This document shows positions 19,146 to 27,231 of a stretch of 64,000 bases of DNA, piece after piece. A model generated the notes under the pieces. It saw only the letters and a list, made by a program, of their open reading frames with translations. It had not been told where the DNA came from and made no database searches. The stretch is taken from positions 682,001 through 746,000 of the forward strand of contig JADGEL010000001.1 of the NCBI GenBank assembly GCA_016744415.1. Direction: 5' to 3'. This stretch comes from Flavobacteriaceae bacterium (GTDB taxonomy: Bacteria; Bacteroidota; Bacteroidia; Flavobacteriales; Flavobacteriaceae). Made by a program: the position numbers and the translations under genes. Within the stretch, counting starts at the first letter, position 1. The number at the start of each line of letters is the position of its first letter.

Positions 19146-19506
19146 AATTTGAAGATTTGACAATTATGAGAAATGATAAAGATAACTTAATAGTAAACTT
19201 AACATTTAAATTTTCTCTTGAGGTTATCAATTTTTCAGAACAGATAAGAATATTACATAAATATGAAATGGCATCTCAAATATTAGAGAAGCCCAAAATG
19301 CTGAGAGTAAAGCAGACTTTATTCATAAGTTTAAAATCTCTGCAAAAGAAGCAGATGAGTTAGAGTATTGGTTATTGTTATGTGAGAAATCAGAACACTA
19401 TCCAGCTCCAAAAAAAGAAATGTTAACAGATTTGAAATCGATTATAAAAATCATTAGCAAAATTATTTCATCCTCTAAAAAGAAATAATTTTCAAATTTT
19501 CAAATT
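19146..19506 (+). mobile_element. IVS-like element: 22-base inverted repeats around a four-helix-bundle gene remnant
   Basis: The left arm, 19146-19167 (AATTTGAAGATTTGAC then AATTAT), and the right arm, 19485-19506, are inverted repeats matching at 20 of 22 positions. In RNA one of the two differences becomes a G-U pair, leaving a single mismatch. The arms reach exactly to the start codon (19166) and stop codon (19486-19488) of the enclosed gene. A further TTTTCAAATT copy follows at 19513-19522. The enclosed family is the one found in intervening sequences of 23S rRNA genes, which also sit in a loop on a terminal stem. Insertion between scoA and scoB is inferred from the interrupted gene pair. 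Confidence 0.6.
19166..19488 (+). pseudogene. Broken four-helix-bundle protein gene (23S IVS-protein family)
   Basis: The frame from ATG 19166 gives MRNDKDNLIVNLTFKF...EMASQI, the N-terminal half of the family. The sequence then continues correctly only in another frame (IREAQNAESKADFIHKFK... to the stop at 19486-19488). The family usually has FRSGTSIGAN-type residues between QI and IREAQN, and these are missing. Start-to-stop length is not a multiple of three and fits loss of about 31 bases. AATATT-like bases at the joint suggest slippage between short direct repeats, but the ancestral sequence is inferred. The shifted N-terminal frame would stop at 19363. An upstream TTG at 19157 is possible but less likely as start. 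Confidence 0.75.
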
Positions 19507-19526
19507 GCCTAATTTTCAAATTAATC

Positions 19527-20180
19527 ATGTTAGATAAAAATCAAATTGCACAAAGAATAGCTCAAGAGCTACAAAACAAATGGTATGTGAACTTAGGTAT
19601 TGGTATTCCGACTTTAGTGGCAAATTATATCCCTAAAGGAATTGATGTTGAGTTTCAATCTGAAAATGGATTGTTAGGAATGGGGCCTTTCCCAATTGAA
19701 GGGACAGAAGATGCTGATATGATAAATGCAGGAAAACAAACCGTTACCATTTTAGATGGTGGGTCATTGTTTGATTCGGCAATGAGCTTTGCTATGATTC
19801 GCGGACAGCATGTTCAATTAACTGTTTTAGGAGCAATGGAAGTTGCTCAAAATGGAGATATTGCCAATTGGAAAATTCCTGGAAGAATGGTTAAAGGAAT
19901 GGGTGGAGCAATGGATTTAGTTGCATCAGCAGAAAATATTATTGTAGCAATGATGCACACAAATAAGCGAGGAGAATCTAAAATTTTAAAAGAGTGTTCA
20001 CTGCCTTTGACAGGGGTAGGATGTGTTAAAAAAATTGTTACCAATTTAGCTGTTTTAGATGTTAGAGATAATTCTTTTTATTTATTAGAAAGAGCACCTG
20101 GAGTTTCTGTAGAAGAAATTCAACAAGCAACTGAAGGTAATTTGATTGTTGAAGGAGAGATTCCTGAGATGAAGTTATAA
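19527..20180 (+). CDS. scoB: 3-oxoacid CoA-transferase subunit B
   Basis: A 217-residue beta subunit of the CoA-transferase. The catalytic glutamate that forms the enzyme-CoA thioester is E46 in the family motif SENGLLGMGP. The N-terminus VNLGIGIPTLVANYIP and the segment GGAMDLVASAENIIVAMMHT are typical. The length is complete. It lies downstream of the IVS-like element that separates it from scoA. Whether it is co-transcribed through that element is unknown; no separate TAnnTTTG promoter was seen in the gap. Confidence 0.94.
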   Translation: MLDKNQIAQRIAQELQNKWYVNLGIGIPTLVANYIPKGIDVEFQSENGLLGMGPFPIEGTEDADMINAGKQTVTILDGGSLFDSAMSFAMIRGQHVQLTVLGAMEVAQNGDIANWKIPGRMVKGMGGAMDLVASAENIIVAMMHTNKRGESKILKECSLPLTGVGCVKKIVTNLAVLDVRDNSFYLLERAPGVSVEEIQQATEGNLIVEGEIPEMKL

Positions 20181-20190
20181 AGAGGAGTGT

Positions 20191-20964
20191 ATGAACAATA
20201 AATTTATCAAGTTTTTAATAATTCTAAATGGTGTAATGCTTCCAGTTTTAGTTGGATTTGGTATTTACCAAATAAGTAAAGATTTTTTTTCGAAAAAAGA
20301 TAATATTGAAAGAGGTCTATATGTTGGCGATGAATTAAAAGCGTCAAAAAAAGATAGCATTGTTTTACAAGGCCTAAAATATAATAGCCCAAGAAATCTT
20401 TACAATTCTAAAAACAAATACTTACCAATTTCTTTATTAACTTATGAAGAGGAAAAAAGAATAAATAAAATAGCTTCTGTGTCTAATGCTATAGACGACC
20501 ATCTTTTAAAATTTGTAAATGTTATTTTTTTAGATGAAAACTATCAGGTTATAACTTCTTTATTAGAAAAAAAAGCATCTATTCTTCAAATTGAACCACA
20601 AAGGAAAAGATATAATTTAGAAAAGAATATGCTTGATAAGACTGTAAAATATATAGCATACCTAATTGCTTTTGAAGACTCAAATAAAGATGGAAAGTTA
20701 AATTCTGCGGATAATCACGATTTATACCTTTCAAACTTAAATGGCAAAAACCTTAAAAAAGTAACGAGTAATATTAATCTTGATAGGTTTGAATTCGTAA
20801 ATTCAAACTCTCAAATTTTTATTAAATATACAAAAAGGGAAAACATAAGAGAAGAGCATAAAAAACAAAGGTTTGCTATTTATGATATAAAATCCTCAAA
20901 ACTTTTAAATATGTCTAGTATCGATAAAGAGTTAGATGAGTTAGAGAAAATAATAATTAATTAA
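20191..20964 (+). CDS. Hypothetical exported or membrane-anchored protein with EF-hand-like loop
   Basis: A 257-residue protein I do not recognise. An N-terminal hydrophobic segment at about 7-27 (FLIILNGVMLPVLVGFGIY) could be an uncleaved anchor. Residues 163-174 (DSNKDGKLNSAD) fit an EF-hand/dockerin-type calcium loop with D, N, D and D at positions 1, 3, 5 and 12. Around it are HDLYLSNLNGKNLKKVT and, near the end, FAIYDIKSSKLLNM, which could be beta strands of a repeated-blade fold (inference). The gene follows scoB by 10 bases, so it may be in the same transcript, although a metabolic link is not obvious. Confidence 0.6.
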   Translation: MNNKFIKFLIILNGVMLPVLVGFGIYQISKDFFSKKDNIERGLYVGDELKASKKDSIVLQGLKYNSPRNLYNSKNKYLPISLLTYEEEKRINKIASVSNAIDDHLLKFVNVIFLDENYQVITSLLEKKASILQIEPQRKRYNLEKNMLDKTVKYIAYLIAFEDSNKDGKLNSADNHDLYLSNLNGKNLKKVTSNINLDRFEFVNSNSQIFIKYTKRENIREEHKKQRFAIYDIKSSKLLNMSSIDKELDELEKIIIN

Positions 20965-21009
20965 AAAATAAGAGTGTTTCTATTTTTTTTGGAATAAAAA
21001 GGAACTTAA

Positions 21010-21771
21010 ATGAAAATACTTTCATACAACGTTAACGGAATAAGAGCAGCACTTAAAAAAGGATTTATAGATTGGCTAAAAGCTGCAAATCCTGATGTGT
21101 TGTGTTTACAAGAAACCAAAGCCCATAAAGAACAATTAGATCTTTCTGTTTTTGAAGATGCGGGTTATAAATATCATTATTGGTTTTCAGCTCAAAAGAA
21201 AGGATATAGTTCAGTTGCGGTACTTTGTAAGGAAGAACCCAATCATGTAGAATATGGCACAGGTATAGAAACCATGGATTTTGAAGGACGCAATTTGCGT
21301 GTAGATTTTGACAATATTTCAGTCATGAGTTTGTATTTACCTTCTGGGACTAATGATTTGCGCTTGGATTTTAAGCTGAATTATATGGATGAATTTTTAG
21401 ACTATATAAATGACCTAAAAAAAACCATTCCTAATTTATTGATTTGTGGTGATTATAATATTTGCCACGAAGAAATTGATATTCATAATCCAAAGGGATT
21501 AAAAAACACATCTGGGTTTTTGCCTGTTGAGCGTAAATGGATTGGTGAAATGATAGATAGTGGATTTATTGATACGTTTCGTTATTTTAATAAAGAACCA
21601 GATCAATATAGTTGGTGGAGTTACAGAGCCAATGCTAGAAATAATAATAAAGGATGGAGGTTAGATTACTGTATGGCGAGCAGTCCTTTAGAAAAAAGAT
21701 TGAAACGCTCTTTTATTTTGTCTGAAGCAAAACATTCTGATCATTGCCCAGTGGGTGTAGAAATTGATTAA
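21010..21771 (+). CDS. xth: Exodeoxyribonuclease III
   Basis: A 253-residue exonuclease III / AP endonuclease that cuts DNA 5-prime to abasic sites in base-excision repair. The N-terminal MKILSYNVNGIRAALKKG, the metal-binding E35 in LCLQETKAH, the GDYNICHEEIDIHNPK segment and the C-terminal SDHCPVG (D244, H245) are all present. The stop codon is followed immediately by the ATG of the lytic transglycosylase gene (TAAATG), so the two are likely co-transcribed. Confidence 0.96.
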   Translation: MKILSYNVNGIRAALKKGFIDWLKAANPDVLCLQETKAHKEQLDLSVFEDAGYKYHYWFSAQKKGYSSVAVLCKEEPNHVEYGTGIETMDFEGRNLRVDFDNISVMSLYLPSGTNDLRLDFKLNYMDEFLDYINDLKKTIPNLLICGDYNICHEEIDIHNPKGLKNTSGFLPVERKWIGEMIDSGFIDTFRYFNKEPDQYSWWSYRANARNNNKGWRLDYCMASSPLEKRLKRSFILSEAKHSDHCPVGVEID

Positions 21772-23331
21772 ATGATGATGAAAAATTACACGCTACTTTT
21801 ATTATTATGCTGTACATCAATTTTTATGTATGCTCAAGATTCGCTTAAAGTAGAATTAAAAGATGTGCATCAAATAGAGATAAAAACTACTGATGAAAAA
21901 ATAGTATTTGCTGAGAATGATTCTATCCTAGCACATCAAAATGAATTACAAGAACATGTCGAAGCTACATTGATCGACAGCTTGTGGTTGCAAGAAATGT
22001 ATAGTTCGCCATTGTATGACTCTATCAGATATGTGATGAATGATGCTGAATTAGATTCGGTTGAATTAAAAGAATTACCAACCGCTTTATTAAAAGAGCG
22101 TTTGGCAATTATTGATAGCGAAACACCTTTTAACGTTGAGTACAATTACAGCTTAGAGCGTATCATAAAATCGTACCTCAAAAACCGAAGAGAGGGTTTT
22201 GCAACCTTGATGTCGAGAGCGCAATATTATTTTCCAATGTTCGAAGAGCATTTGGATAAGTATGATATTCCGTTAGAAATAAAATATTTAGCAATTGTAG
22301 AATCTGCCTTAAAGCCAAGAGCAAAATCTCATGTAGGCGCAACAGGATTGTGGCAGTTTATGTATCAAACAGGAAAACAGTTTGATTTAAAAGTGAGTTC
22401 ATATGTTGATGAGCGCCAAGACCCTATTAAAGCAACAGAAGCTGCGTGTAAGTATTTATCAGTTTTATATACTATTTTTAACGATTGGGATTTAGCTTTG
22501 GCGGCCTACAACTCAGGACCCGGAAATGTAAATAAAGCAATTCGAAGATCTGGTGGCAATAGAAATTATTGGAATATCAGAGGGTTTTTACCAAGAGAAA
22601 CAGCAGGATATGTTCCTGCGTTTTATGCTACTCTATATATATTTAAATATGCAGATGAACATGGAATTACTTCAAAAAAAGCATATATCAATAAATTTGA
22701 AACAGATACTATCCACATTAAAAAACAAGTCACTTTTGAACAAATCAACAAATATTTGGATGTAGATATTGAACTGTTACAATTTTTAAATCCACAATAT
22801 AAATTAGATATTATACCCTATGTAAAAGATCGCAATTATTATATCACTTTGCCTTTATATAATGTGGGACAATTTACAAGTAACGAAAAAGATTTGTACG
22901 CTTTTGTTGATGCTGAGGAGGCAAAAAGAGAGCAGACTTTACCTGAATATATAGAGATGGGTGACCGTATTCGATATAAAGTGAAAAGTGGAGACTACTT
23001 AGGAAAGATTGCTGAAAAGTATGGAGTTTCAGTTAGCTCGATTAAACGATGGAATGGTTTGCGAACCAATAATTTACGAATAGGTCAACGACTGTCAATT
23101 TACCCGCGTAAAATTACGACAACTTCAAAATCTAAAGCAGCTACAACAAAAAAAATAACTAAAACCCCTTCGGGAAATTATGAAACTTATACAGTAAAAT
23201 CTGGCGACTCTCTTTGGACGATATCTCAGAAGTATTCAAAAGTTTCAATACAAAATTTAAAAGAGTGGAACAATATTTGGAGTGCTAAATCTCTGAAAAT
23301 AGGAATGAAATTAAAAATTTATAAAATATAA
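21772..23331 (+). CDS. Lytic transglycosylase with two LysM domains (MltD-like)
   Basis: A 519-residue exported peptidoglycan hydrolase. The signal peptide covers about 1-22 (three consecutive ATG codons are possible starts). The SLT catalytic domain spans about 150-310: the catalytic glutamate is E177 in LAIVESALKP, followed by SHVGATGLWQFM and ALAAYNSGPGNVNKAI. Two LysM peptidoglycan-binding modules follow at about 400-446 (YKVKSGDYLGKIAEKYGV) and 470-518 (YTVKSGDSLWTISQKYS). The order SLT-LysM-LysM matches MltD. There is no lipobox, so it is probably periplasmic. It starts directly after the xth stop codon. Confidence 0.93.
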   Translation: MMMKNYTLLLLLCCTSIFMYAQDSLKVELKDVHQIEIKTTDEKIVFAENDSILAHQNELQEHVEATLIDSLWLQEMYSSPLYDSIRYVMNDAELDSVELKELPTALLKERLAIIDSETPFNVEYNYSLERIIKSYLKNRREGFATLMSRAQYYFPMFEEHLDKYDIPLEIKYLAIVESALKPRAKSHVGATGLWQFMYQTGKQFDLKVSSYVDERQDPIKATEAACKYLSVLYTIFNDWDLALAAYNSGPGNVNKAIRRSGGNRNYWNIRGFLPRETAGYVPAFYATLYIFKYADEHGITSKKAYINKFETDTIHIKKQVTFEQINKYLDVDIELLQFLNPQYKLDIIPYVKDRNYYITLPLYNVGQFTSNEKDLYAFVDAEEAKREQTLPEYIEMGDRIRYKVKSGDYLGKIAEKYGVSVSSIKRWNGLRTNNLRIGQRLSIYPRKITTTSKSKAATTKKITKTPSGNYETYTVKSGDSLWTISQKYSKVSIQNLKEWNNIWSAKSLKIGMKLKIYKI

Positions 23332-23336
23332 ATCAA

Positions 23337-24323
23337 ATGAAAAAACACACTCTATTATTTGCTCTTACATTATTGATATTTAGCTGTGCACCGAAAGAGA
23401 CACAAATAACGTTGGTAGATTCTAACGGATTAATGAATCAAGTTTTGGTAGTGATGGATTATGATTTATGGAAAGGCGTTGAAGGAAAAGCTGTAAAGAA
23501 TGTGGTTAATGAAGCGGTTGTAGGGTTGCCACAAAAAGAGCCACATTTAGATGTAATTCAAATTCCGACAGAGGCATTTAAGAATTTATTTTTATCACAA
23601 AAAAGTATTTTACATGTGAGTATTGGAGATAAAAATGAGTTTAATATAAGAACGGATGTGTATGCAAGACCTCAAAAAATTATCACAATTACCGCAACAG
23701 ATAGTGAAAGTTTAATAGAAGAAATTAATAATAGGAAAGACGAAATTTTAACAACTTTTAGAGATTTTGATATCAAAGCAACACAATATAGATTGCTTAA
23801 AAAACAATTCAATACTAAAAAATTAAAAACTTTAGATGGGCTTGGAATAAGTTTACAAATTCCTTCAAAATATAGAATGGTTGATGATACTGGAGACTTT
23901 TTATGGTTACGTCAACATTTACACGAAGGGCAAAGTATGAATCTTTTAATTTATGAATTGCCAATCAATTCGATGGAGGATGCAGCAGGAAAAAACATCA
24001 ATTCAGTTCGTGACACCATCGGTAAAAAATTCATTCCTGGGCAGTTTGAGGGCTCTTATTATATCACCGAGCAAGCTTATACTCCACAGACAAATCCAAT
24101 TGAATTGGCAGGTTTAGAAGGGTTTGAAACACGCGGTAAGTGGGAGGTGAAAAATGATTTTATGGCGGGTCCATTTTTAAATTATACGTTGGTTGATAAA
24201 GTTAACAATCGCTTACTTGTTTTTGAGGGGTTTACTTACGCACCAGCTGTAAATAAAAGGAATTACATGTTCGAGATTGAGGCGGTTTTAAAGACGTTGA
24301 AGGTTAAACCTAAAACAAATTAA
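23337..24323 (+). CDS. DUF4837 family lipoprotein
   Basis: A 328-residue lipoprotein: LLIFSC puts the lipidated cysteine at residue 17. The sequence (DSNGLMNQVLVVMDYDLW, GLPQKEPHLDVIQIP and RQHLHEGQSMNLLIYELP) fits the Bacteroidota family DUF4837, whose function is not established. It follows the lytic transglycosylase by 5 bases, which suggests a cell-envelope role. Its 3-prime end overlaps the convergent glycosyltransferase gene by 14 bases. Confidence 0.85.
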   Translation: MKKHTLLFALTLLIFSCAPKETQITLVDSNGLMNQVLVVMDYDLWKGVEGKAVKNVVNEAVVGLPQKEPHLDVIQIPTEAFKNLFLSQKSILHVSIGDKNEFNIRTDVYARPQKIITITATDSESLIEEINNRKDEILTTFRDFDIKATQYRLLKKQFNTKKLKTLDGLGISLQIPSKYRMVDDTGDFLWLRQHLHEGQSMNLLIYELPINSMEDAAGKNINSVRDTIGKKFIPGQFEGSYYITEQAYTPQTNPIELAGLEGFETRGKWEVKNDFMAGPFLNYTLVDKVNNRLLVFEGFTYAPAVNKRNYMFEIEAVLKTLKVKPKTN

Positions 24324-25350
24324 AATCAATTTGATGATGATTTTCAATGGCCGTAAAACCTTTGAAATCTTTTACTTGACGTAGCATTTCGATTTGAAAA
24401 TTTTCTTGAGTTGCAAAAGGAGTAATTTGTAATTCTTGCAAATATTCAGATAAAAACTCTTGTTCATTTTGACCTGTTGTAGGGATAAAAAATGCTTTTT
24501 TACCCAAGGATGCTAAATCCATAATAGTTGAATATCCGGATCTTGCAAGTACTAATTTACTTTGATTTAAAGCAGTTTGTAATTCATCAGTTAATAAAAA
24601 ATTGCAGATAGTGATGTTCTCTTTTATGACTGTTTTTTGTTGAGGTTCTATTTTCCCTCTAACAAATAAAACGGAACCTGTGTAATTTTTTAATTCTGAC
24701 AATAATTTTTTTTCTAGTTGACTTCGCGATGGTTCTACTCCAGATAATAACACCAATAAATCATATTTTAACGGTAGGCTTGTTTTCTTAAATCTACTTA
24801 ATACTCCGATATATTTTTGATTTTTGATATGTTTAGTTTGTGATAATTTTCCAGAATAATTCAATTCTTTATTATCAGGAATCCAACATTCATCAAATTT
24901 ATTGATAATGTTTTGATGCAACTTACTCGTAAAAAAAGTAGTTATCCCTGAGAGTACATTTAGTTGGTGAGAAATAATTATGGATGGTACTTTATTACTT
25001 CGTACGCCAAACCGATTGTCAGATATTATTCCACATAAATTTTCAGCTTCAACTAAGTTCTTAACAATTTTATATTCAGCTTTTGTTGCTTTTAAAATTT
25101 GAGGAATCAGAGATAAGAGTTTCCATTTTAAAAACTTTCCGTTGCTAGCATATTGAATTTTATATGAAGGAAGCTCAACATACTTTAGATTAGGAAACTC
25201 TTTTTTAAGTAGCTCTAAAGCTTCTCCGTCACTTGCAATGATTGGATTAAATCTTTGTTCTAGTAATTGATAAATAATAGGAGTGCAACGGGTTGCATGT
25301 CCTAAGCCCCAATTAAGAGGTGCAATGAGGATATTTTTTTTAGAGGTCAA
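24310..25350 (-). CDS. MurG-like GT-B glycosyltransferase
   Basis: A 346-residue putative glycosyltransferase with a GT-B layout. The N-terminal acceptor domain begins LIAPLNWGLGHATRCTPI, a glycine-histidine loop like that of MurG and related UDP-sugar transferases. The C-terminal donor domain has VLARSGYSTIMDLASLGKKA and IPTTGQNEQEFLSEYL. The acceptor is not determinable from sequence; cell-wall or lipid glycosylation is plausible. It overlaps purD by 11 bases (the purD stop lies within its 5-prime end) and is convergent with the DUF4837 gene. It is not MurG itself, since the segment order and length differ. Confidence 0.78.
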   Translation of the reverse strand: MTSKKNILIAPLNWGLGHATRCTPIIYQLLEQRFNPIIASDGEALELLKKEFPNLKYVELPSYKIQYASNGKFLKWKLLSLIPQILKATKAEYKIVKNLVEAENLCGIISDNRFGVRSNKVPSIIISHQLNVLSGITTFFTSKLHQNIINKFDECWIPDNKELNYSGKLSQTKHIKNQKYIGVLSRFKKTSLPLKYDLLVLLSGVEPSRSQLEKKLLSELKNYTGSVLFVRGKIEPQQKTVIKENITICNFLLTDELQTALNQSKLVLARSGYSTIMDLASLGKKAFFIPTTGQNEQEFLSEYLQELQITPFATQENFQIEMLRQVKDFKGFTAIENHHQIDFNLF

Positions 25351-26614
25351 AACCGATATCTTTTCGGTAATTCATTTTATCAAATTTTATTTTTTCAATG
25401 CTATCGTATGATTTTGTAAGCGCCTCTTTAAAATCTTTTCCGTAAGAAGTGACTGTAATTACTCTACCTCCATTGGTGATGGTATCGCCATTTTTGTCAA
25501 TACTTGTACCTGCATGAAAAACAATGGAATCATCAATACTTTCAATTCCAGAAATTACTTTCCCTTTTTCATAAGCTTCTGGATATCCTCCAGAAACTAG
25601 CATGACTGTAGTAGCAGAACGCTCATCGAGTTCTATAGTTGCGTTTTCTAAATCATCATTTGCTGTTGCAATTAACAGGTCTAAAAAATCTGATTTTATT
25701 CTTGGCATAACCACTTCTGTTTCCGGATCTCCCATACGGCAATTGTATTCAATTACCATCGGTTCATTGTTTACACGAATTAATCCGAAAAAGATAAAAC
25801 CTTTATACGGAATTCCATCTTTTTGCAAACCATCAACGGTTGGTTTTATAACCCTATCTTCAATCTTTTTTAAATATTCAGCATCTGCAAACGGAACAGG
25901 AGAAACAGCCCCCATACCGCCTGTATTCAATCCTGTATCGCCTTCTCCAATTCGTTTGTAATCTTTTGCATTTGGCAAACTCACATAACCTTTTCCATCT
26001 GTCAAAATAAAACAACTCATTTCAATACCGTCTAAAAATTCTTCAATTACGACGGTACTACTTGCATCTCCAAATTTTTCATTGCTCAGCATATCTGCCA
26101 ATTCATCTTTAGCCGCTTTTAGATTTTCTAAGATTACCACTCCTTTACCTGCTGCTAAACCATCGGCTTTTAATACATAGGGCGGATTCAATTTATCTAA
26201 GAAGGCAAAGCCATCTTGCAAATTGTTTTTAGTAAAACTTTGATACGCTGCTGTAGGGATGTTATGACGCATCATGAATTTTTTGGCAAATTCTTTACTT
26301 CCTTCTAATTGAGCAGCATGTTTTTGAGGGCCAATAACCGCTACATTTTTTAAGTCATTATCAGCTAAGAAAAAATCATGAATTCCTTCAACTAGTGGAA
26401 CTTCGGGACCTACTAATACAATCTTAATTTTATTTTCTAAAACAGCTTTTTTAATTTCAGCAAAGTCAGAAACTCCAATATTTAAGTTGGTTCCAAGTTT
26501 GCTTGTAGCAGCATTTCCTGGAGCAATAAACAGTTTTTCTAACTTGTCACTTTGTGTTAACTTCCAAGCAATGGCATGTTCTCTTCCACCAGATCCGATG
26601 ATTAAAATATTCAT
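25340..26614 (-). CDS. purD: Phosphoribosylamine-glycine ligase
   Basis: A 424-residue GAR synthetase, which joins glycine to phosphoribosylamine using ATP in the second step of purine synthesis. The N-terminus MNILIIGSGGREHAIAWKL, the ATP-grasp lid segment VLKADGLAAGKGVVI and the metal-binding EYNCRMGDPETEVV are all present. The length is typical. A TAnnTTTG-type box lies 21 bases before the start. The next gene, the glycosyltransferase, starts inside its last codons. Confidence 0.97.
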   Translation of the reverse strand: MNILIIGSGGREHAIAWKLTQSDKLEKLFIAPGNAATSKLGTNLNIGVSDFAEIKKAVLENKIKIVLVGPEVPLVEGIHDFFLADNDLKNVAVIGPQKHAAQLEGSKEFAKKFMMRHNIPTAAYQSFTKNNLQDGFAFLDKLNPPYVLKADGLAAGKGVVILENLKAAKDELADMLSNEKFGDASSTVVIEEFLDGIEMSCFILTDGKGYVSLPNAKDYKRIGEGDTGLNTGGMGAVSPVPFADAEYLKKIEDRVIKPTVDGLQKDGIPYKGFIFFGLIRVNNEPMVIEYNCRMGDPETEVVMPRIKSDFLDLLIATANDDLENATIELDERSATTVMLVSGGYPEAYEKGKVISGIESIDDSIVFHAGTSIDKNGDTITNGGRVITVTSYGKDFKEALTKSYDSIEKIKFDKMNYRKDIGFDL

Positions 26615-26634
26615 GTGTGTTGTTTTGTGTGCAA

Positions 26635-26642
26635 CAAAGGTA
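26635..26642 (-). promoter_or_regulatory. -7 element of purD
   Basis: On the minus strand the bases read TACCTTTG, matching TAnnTTTG, 20 bases before the purD start. No convincing TTTG -33 partner is present at 19-base spacing. Confidence 0.45.
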
Positions 26643-26730
26643 CGTTATCTGACATTAATTTTTAGAAATGAAATTGATAAAACGAAGTGAAGATTATTAT
26701 GGAATGGACAATATATCAAACAACCAAAAG

Positions 26731-26757
26731 AGAGAAATATTTGTAACATATTTCTTT
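26731..26757. promoter_or_regulatory. Inverted-repeat operator candidate upstream of umuD
   Basis: AGAGAAATAT (26731-26740), a 7-base spacer and ATATTTCTTT (26748-26757) form 10-base arms with one mismatch; the inner 7 bases are perfect. The repeat directly adjoins the -7 element, so a bound repressor would block RNA polymerase. The cognate regulator is unknown. Confidence 0.45.
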
Positions 26758-26758
26758 G

Positions 26759-26766
26759 TATTTTTG
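26759..26766 (+). promoter_or_regulatory. -7 element of umuD
   Basis: TATTTTTG fits TAnnTTTG and lies 21 bases before the umuD ATG. A TTTG at 26740-26743 is 15 bases upstream, somewhat short of the usual spacing of about 19. Confidence 0.45.
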
Positions 26767-26787
26767 TTTAAAGCAAAAGATACAATC

Positions 26788-27222
26788 ATGAACACACCTC
26801 AAACTCTTACCTTTTATACTCCTCAAATTTTTGAAAACTCTGGAGCGCCACTTGTTGATGTTGGTATCTCTGCTGGATTTCCTTCTCCAGCCGAAGACTT
26901 TTTAGAAGAACGTATTAGCCTTGATAAAGAATTGGTTAAAAATCAATCTGCTACTTTTTTTGCTAGAGTTAGTGGGCAGTCTATGATTGATGCCGGAATT
27001 AATGACAAAGATTTATTGGTGATTGATAGAAGTATTGAACCTACAAATAACAAAATTGCGGTATGTGTTATTGATGGTGAATTTACTGTTAAACGTTTAC
27101 GTGTTGAAGGTAGAAAGGTTTGGCTAAAACCTGAAAACCCAGACTACCCTCTCATACATATAACCGAAGATAATGATTTTATGATTTGGGGTGTTGTGAC
27201 CAATGTAATTAAGAAGGTTTGA
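26788..27222 (+). CDS. umuD: UmuD-like autoproteolytic SOS protein (no UmuC partner here)
   Basis: A 144-residue UmuD/LexA-type peptidase. The ATG at 26788 is preferred over an in-frame start 40 codons upstream because it gives family length and follows the promoter. The cleavage site is A29-G30 in ISAGFPSPAEDF; the catalytic dyad is S65 (VSGQSMIDAG) and K102 (FTVKRLRV), 37 residues apart as in E. coli UmuD. There is no helix-turn-helix domain, so it is not LexA. In DNA polymerase V, cleaved UmuD pairs with UmuC, but no umuC follows; the next gene is an unrelated exported protein 9 bases on. Confidence 0.88.
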   Translation: MNTPQTLTFYTPQIFENSGAPLVDVGISAGFPSPAEDFLEERISLDKELVKNQSATFFARVSGQSMIDAGINDKDLLVIDRSIEPTNNKIAVCVIDGEFTVKRLRVEGRKVWLKPENPDYPLIHITEDNDFMIWGVVTNVIKKV

Positions 27223-27231
27223 TTTTTTATA

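Noticed and set aside
25602..25961. 119-codon plus-strand frame opposite purD
   Set aside because: It is a shadow of the purD coding strand, serine/isoleucine-rich with no recognisable protein features.
26668..26787. N-terminal extension of UmuD
   Set aside because: It would include the inverted repeat and promoter, exceed family length and add non-family residues.
26788..27222. The UmuD-like protein as a LexA repressor
   Set aside because: There is no DNA-binding domain, and the length matches UmuD.
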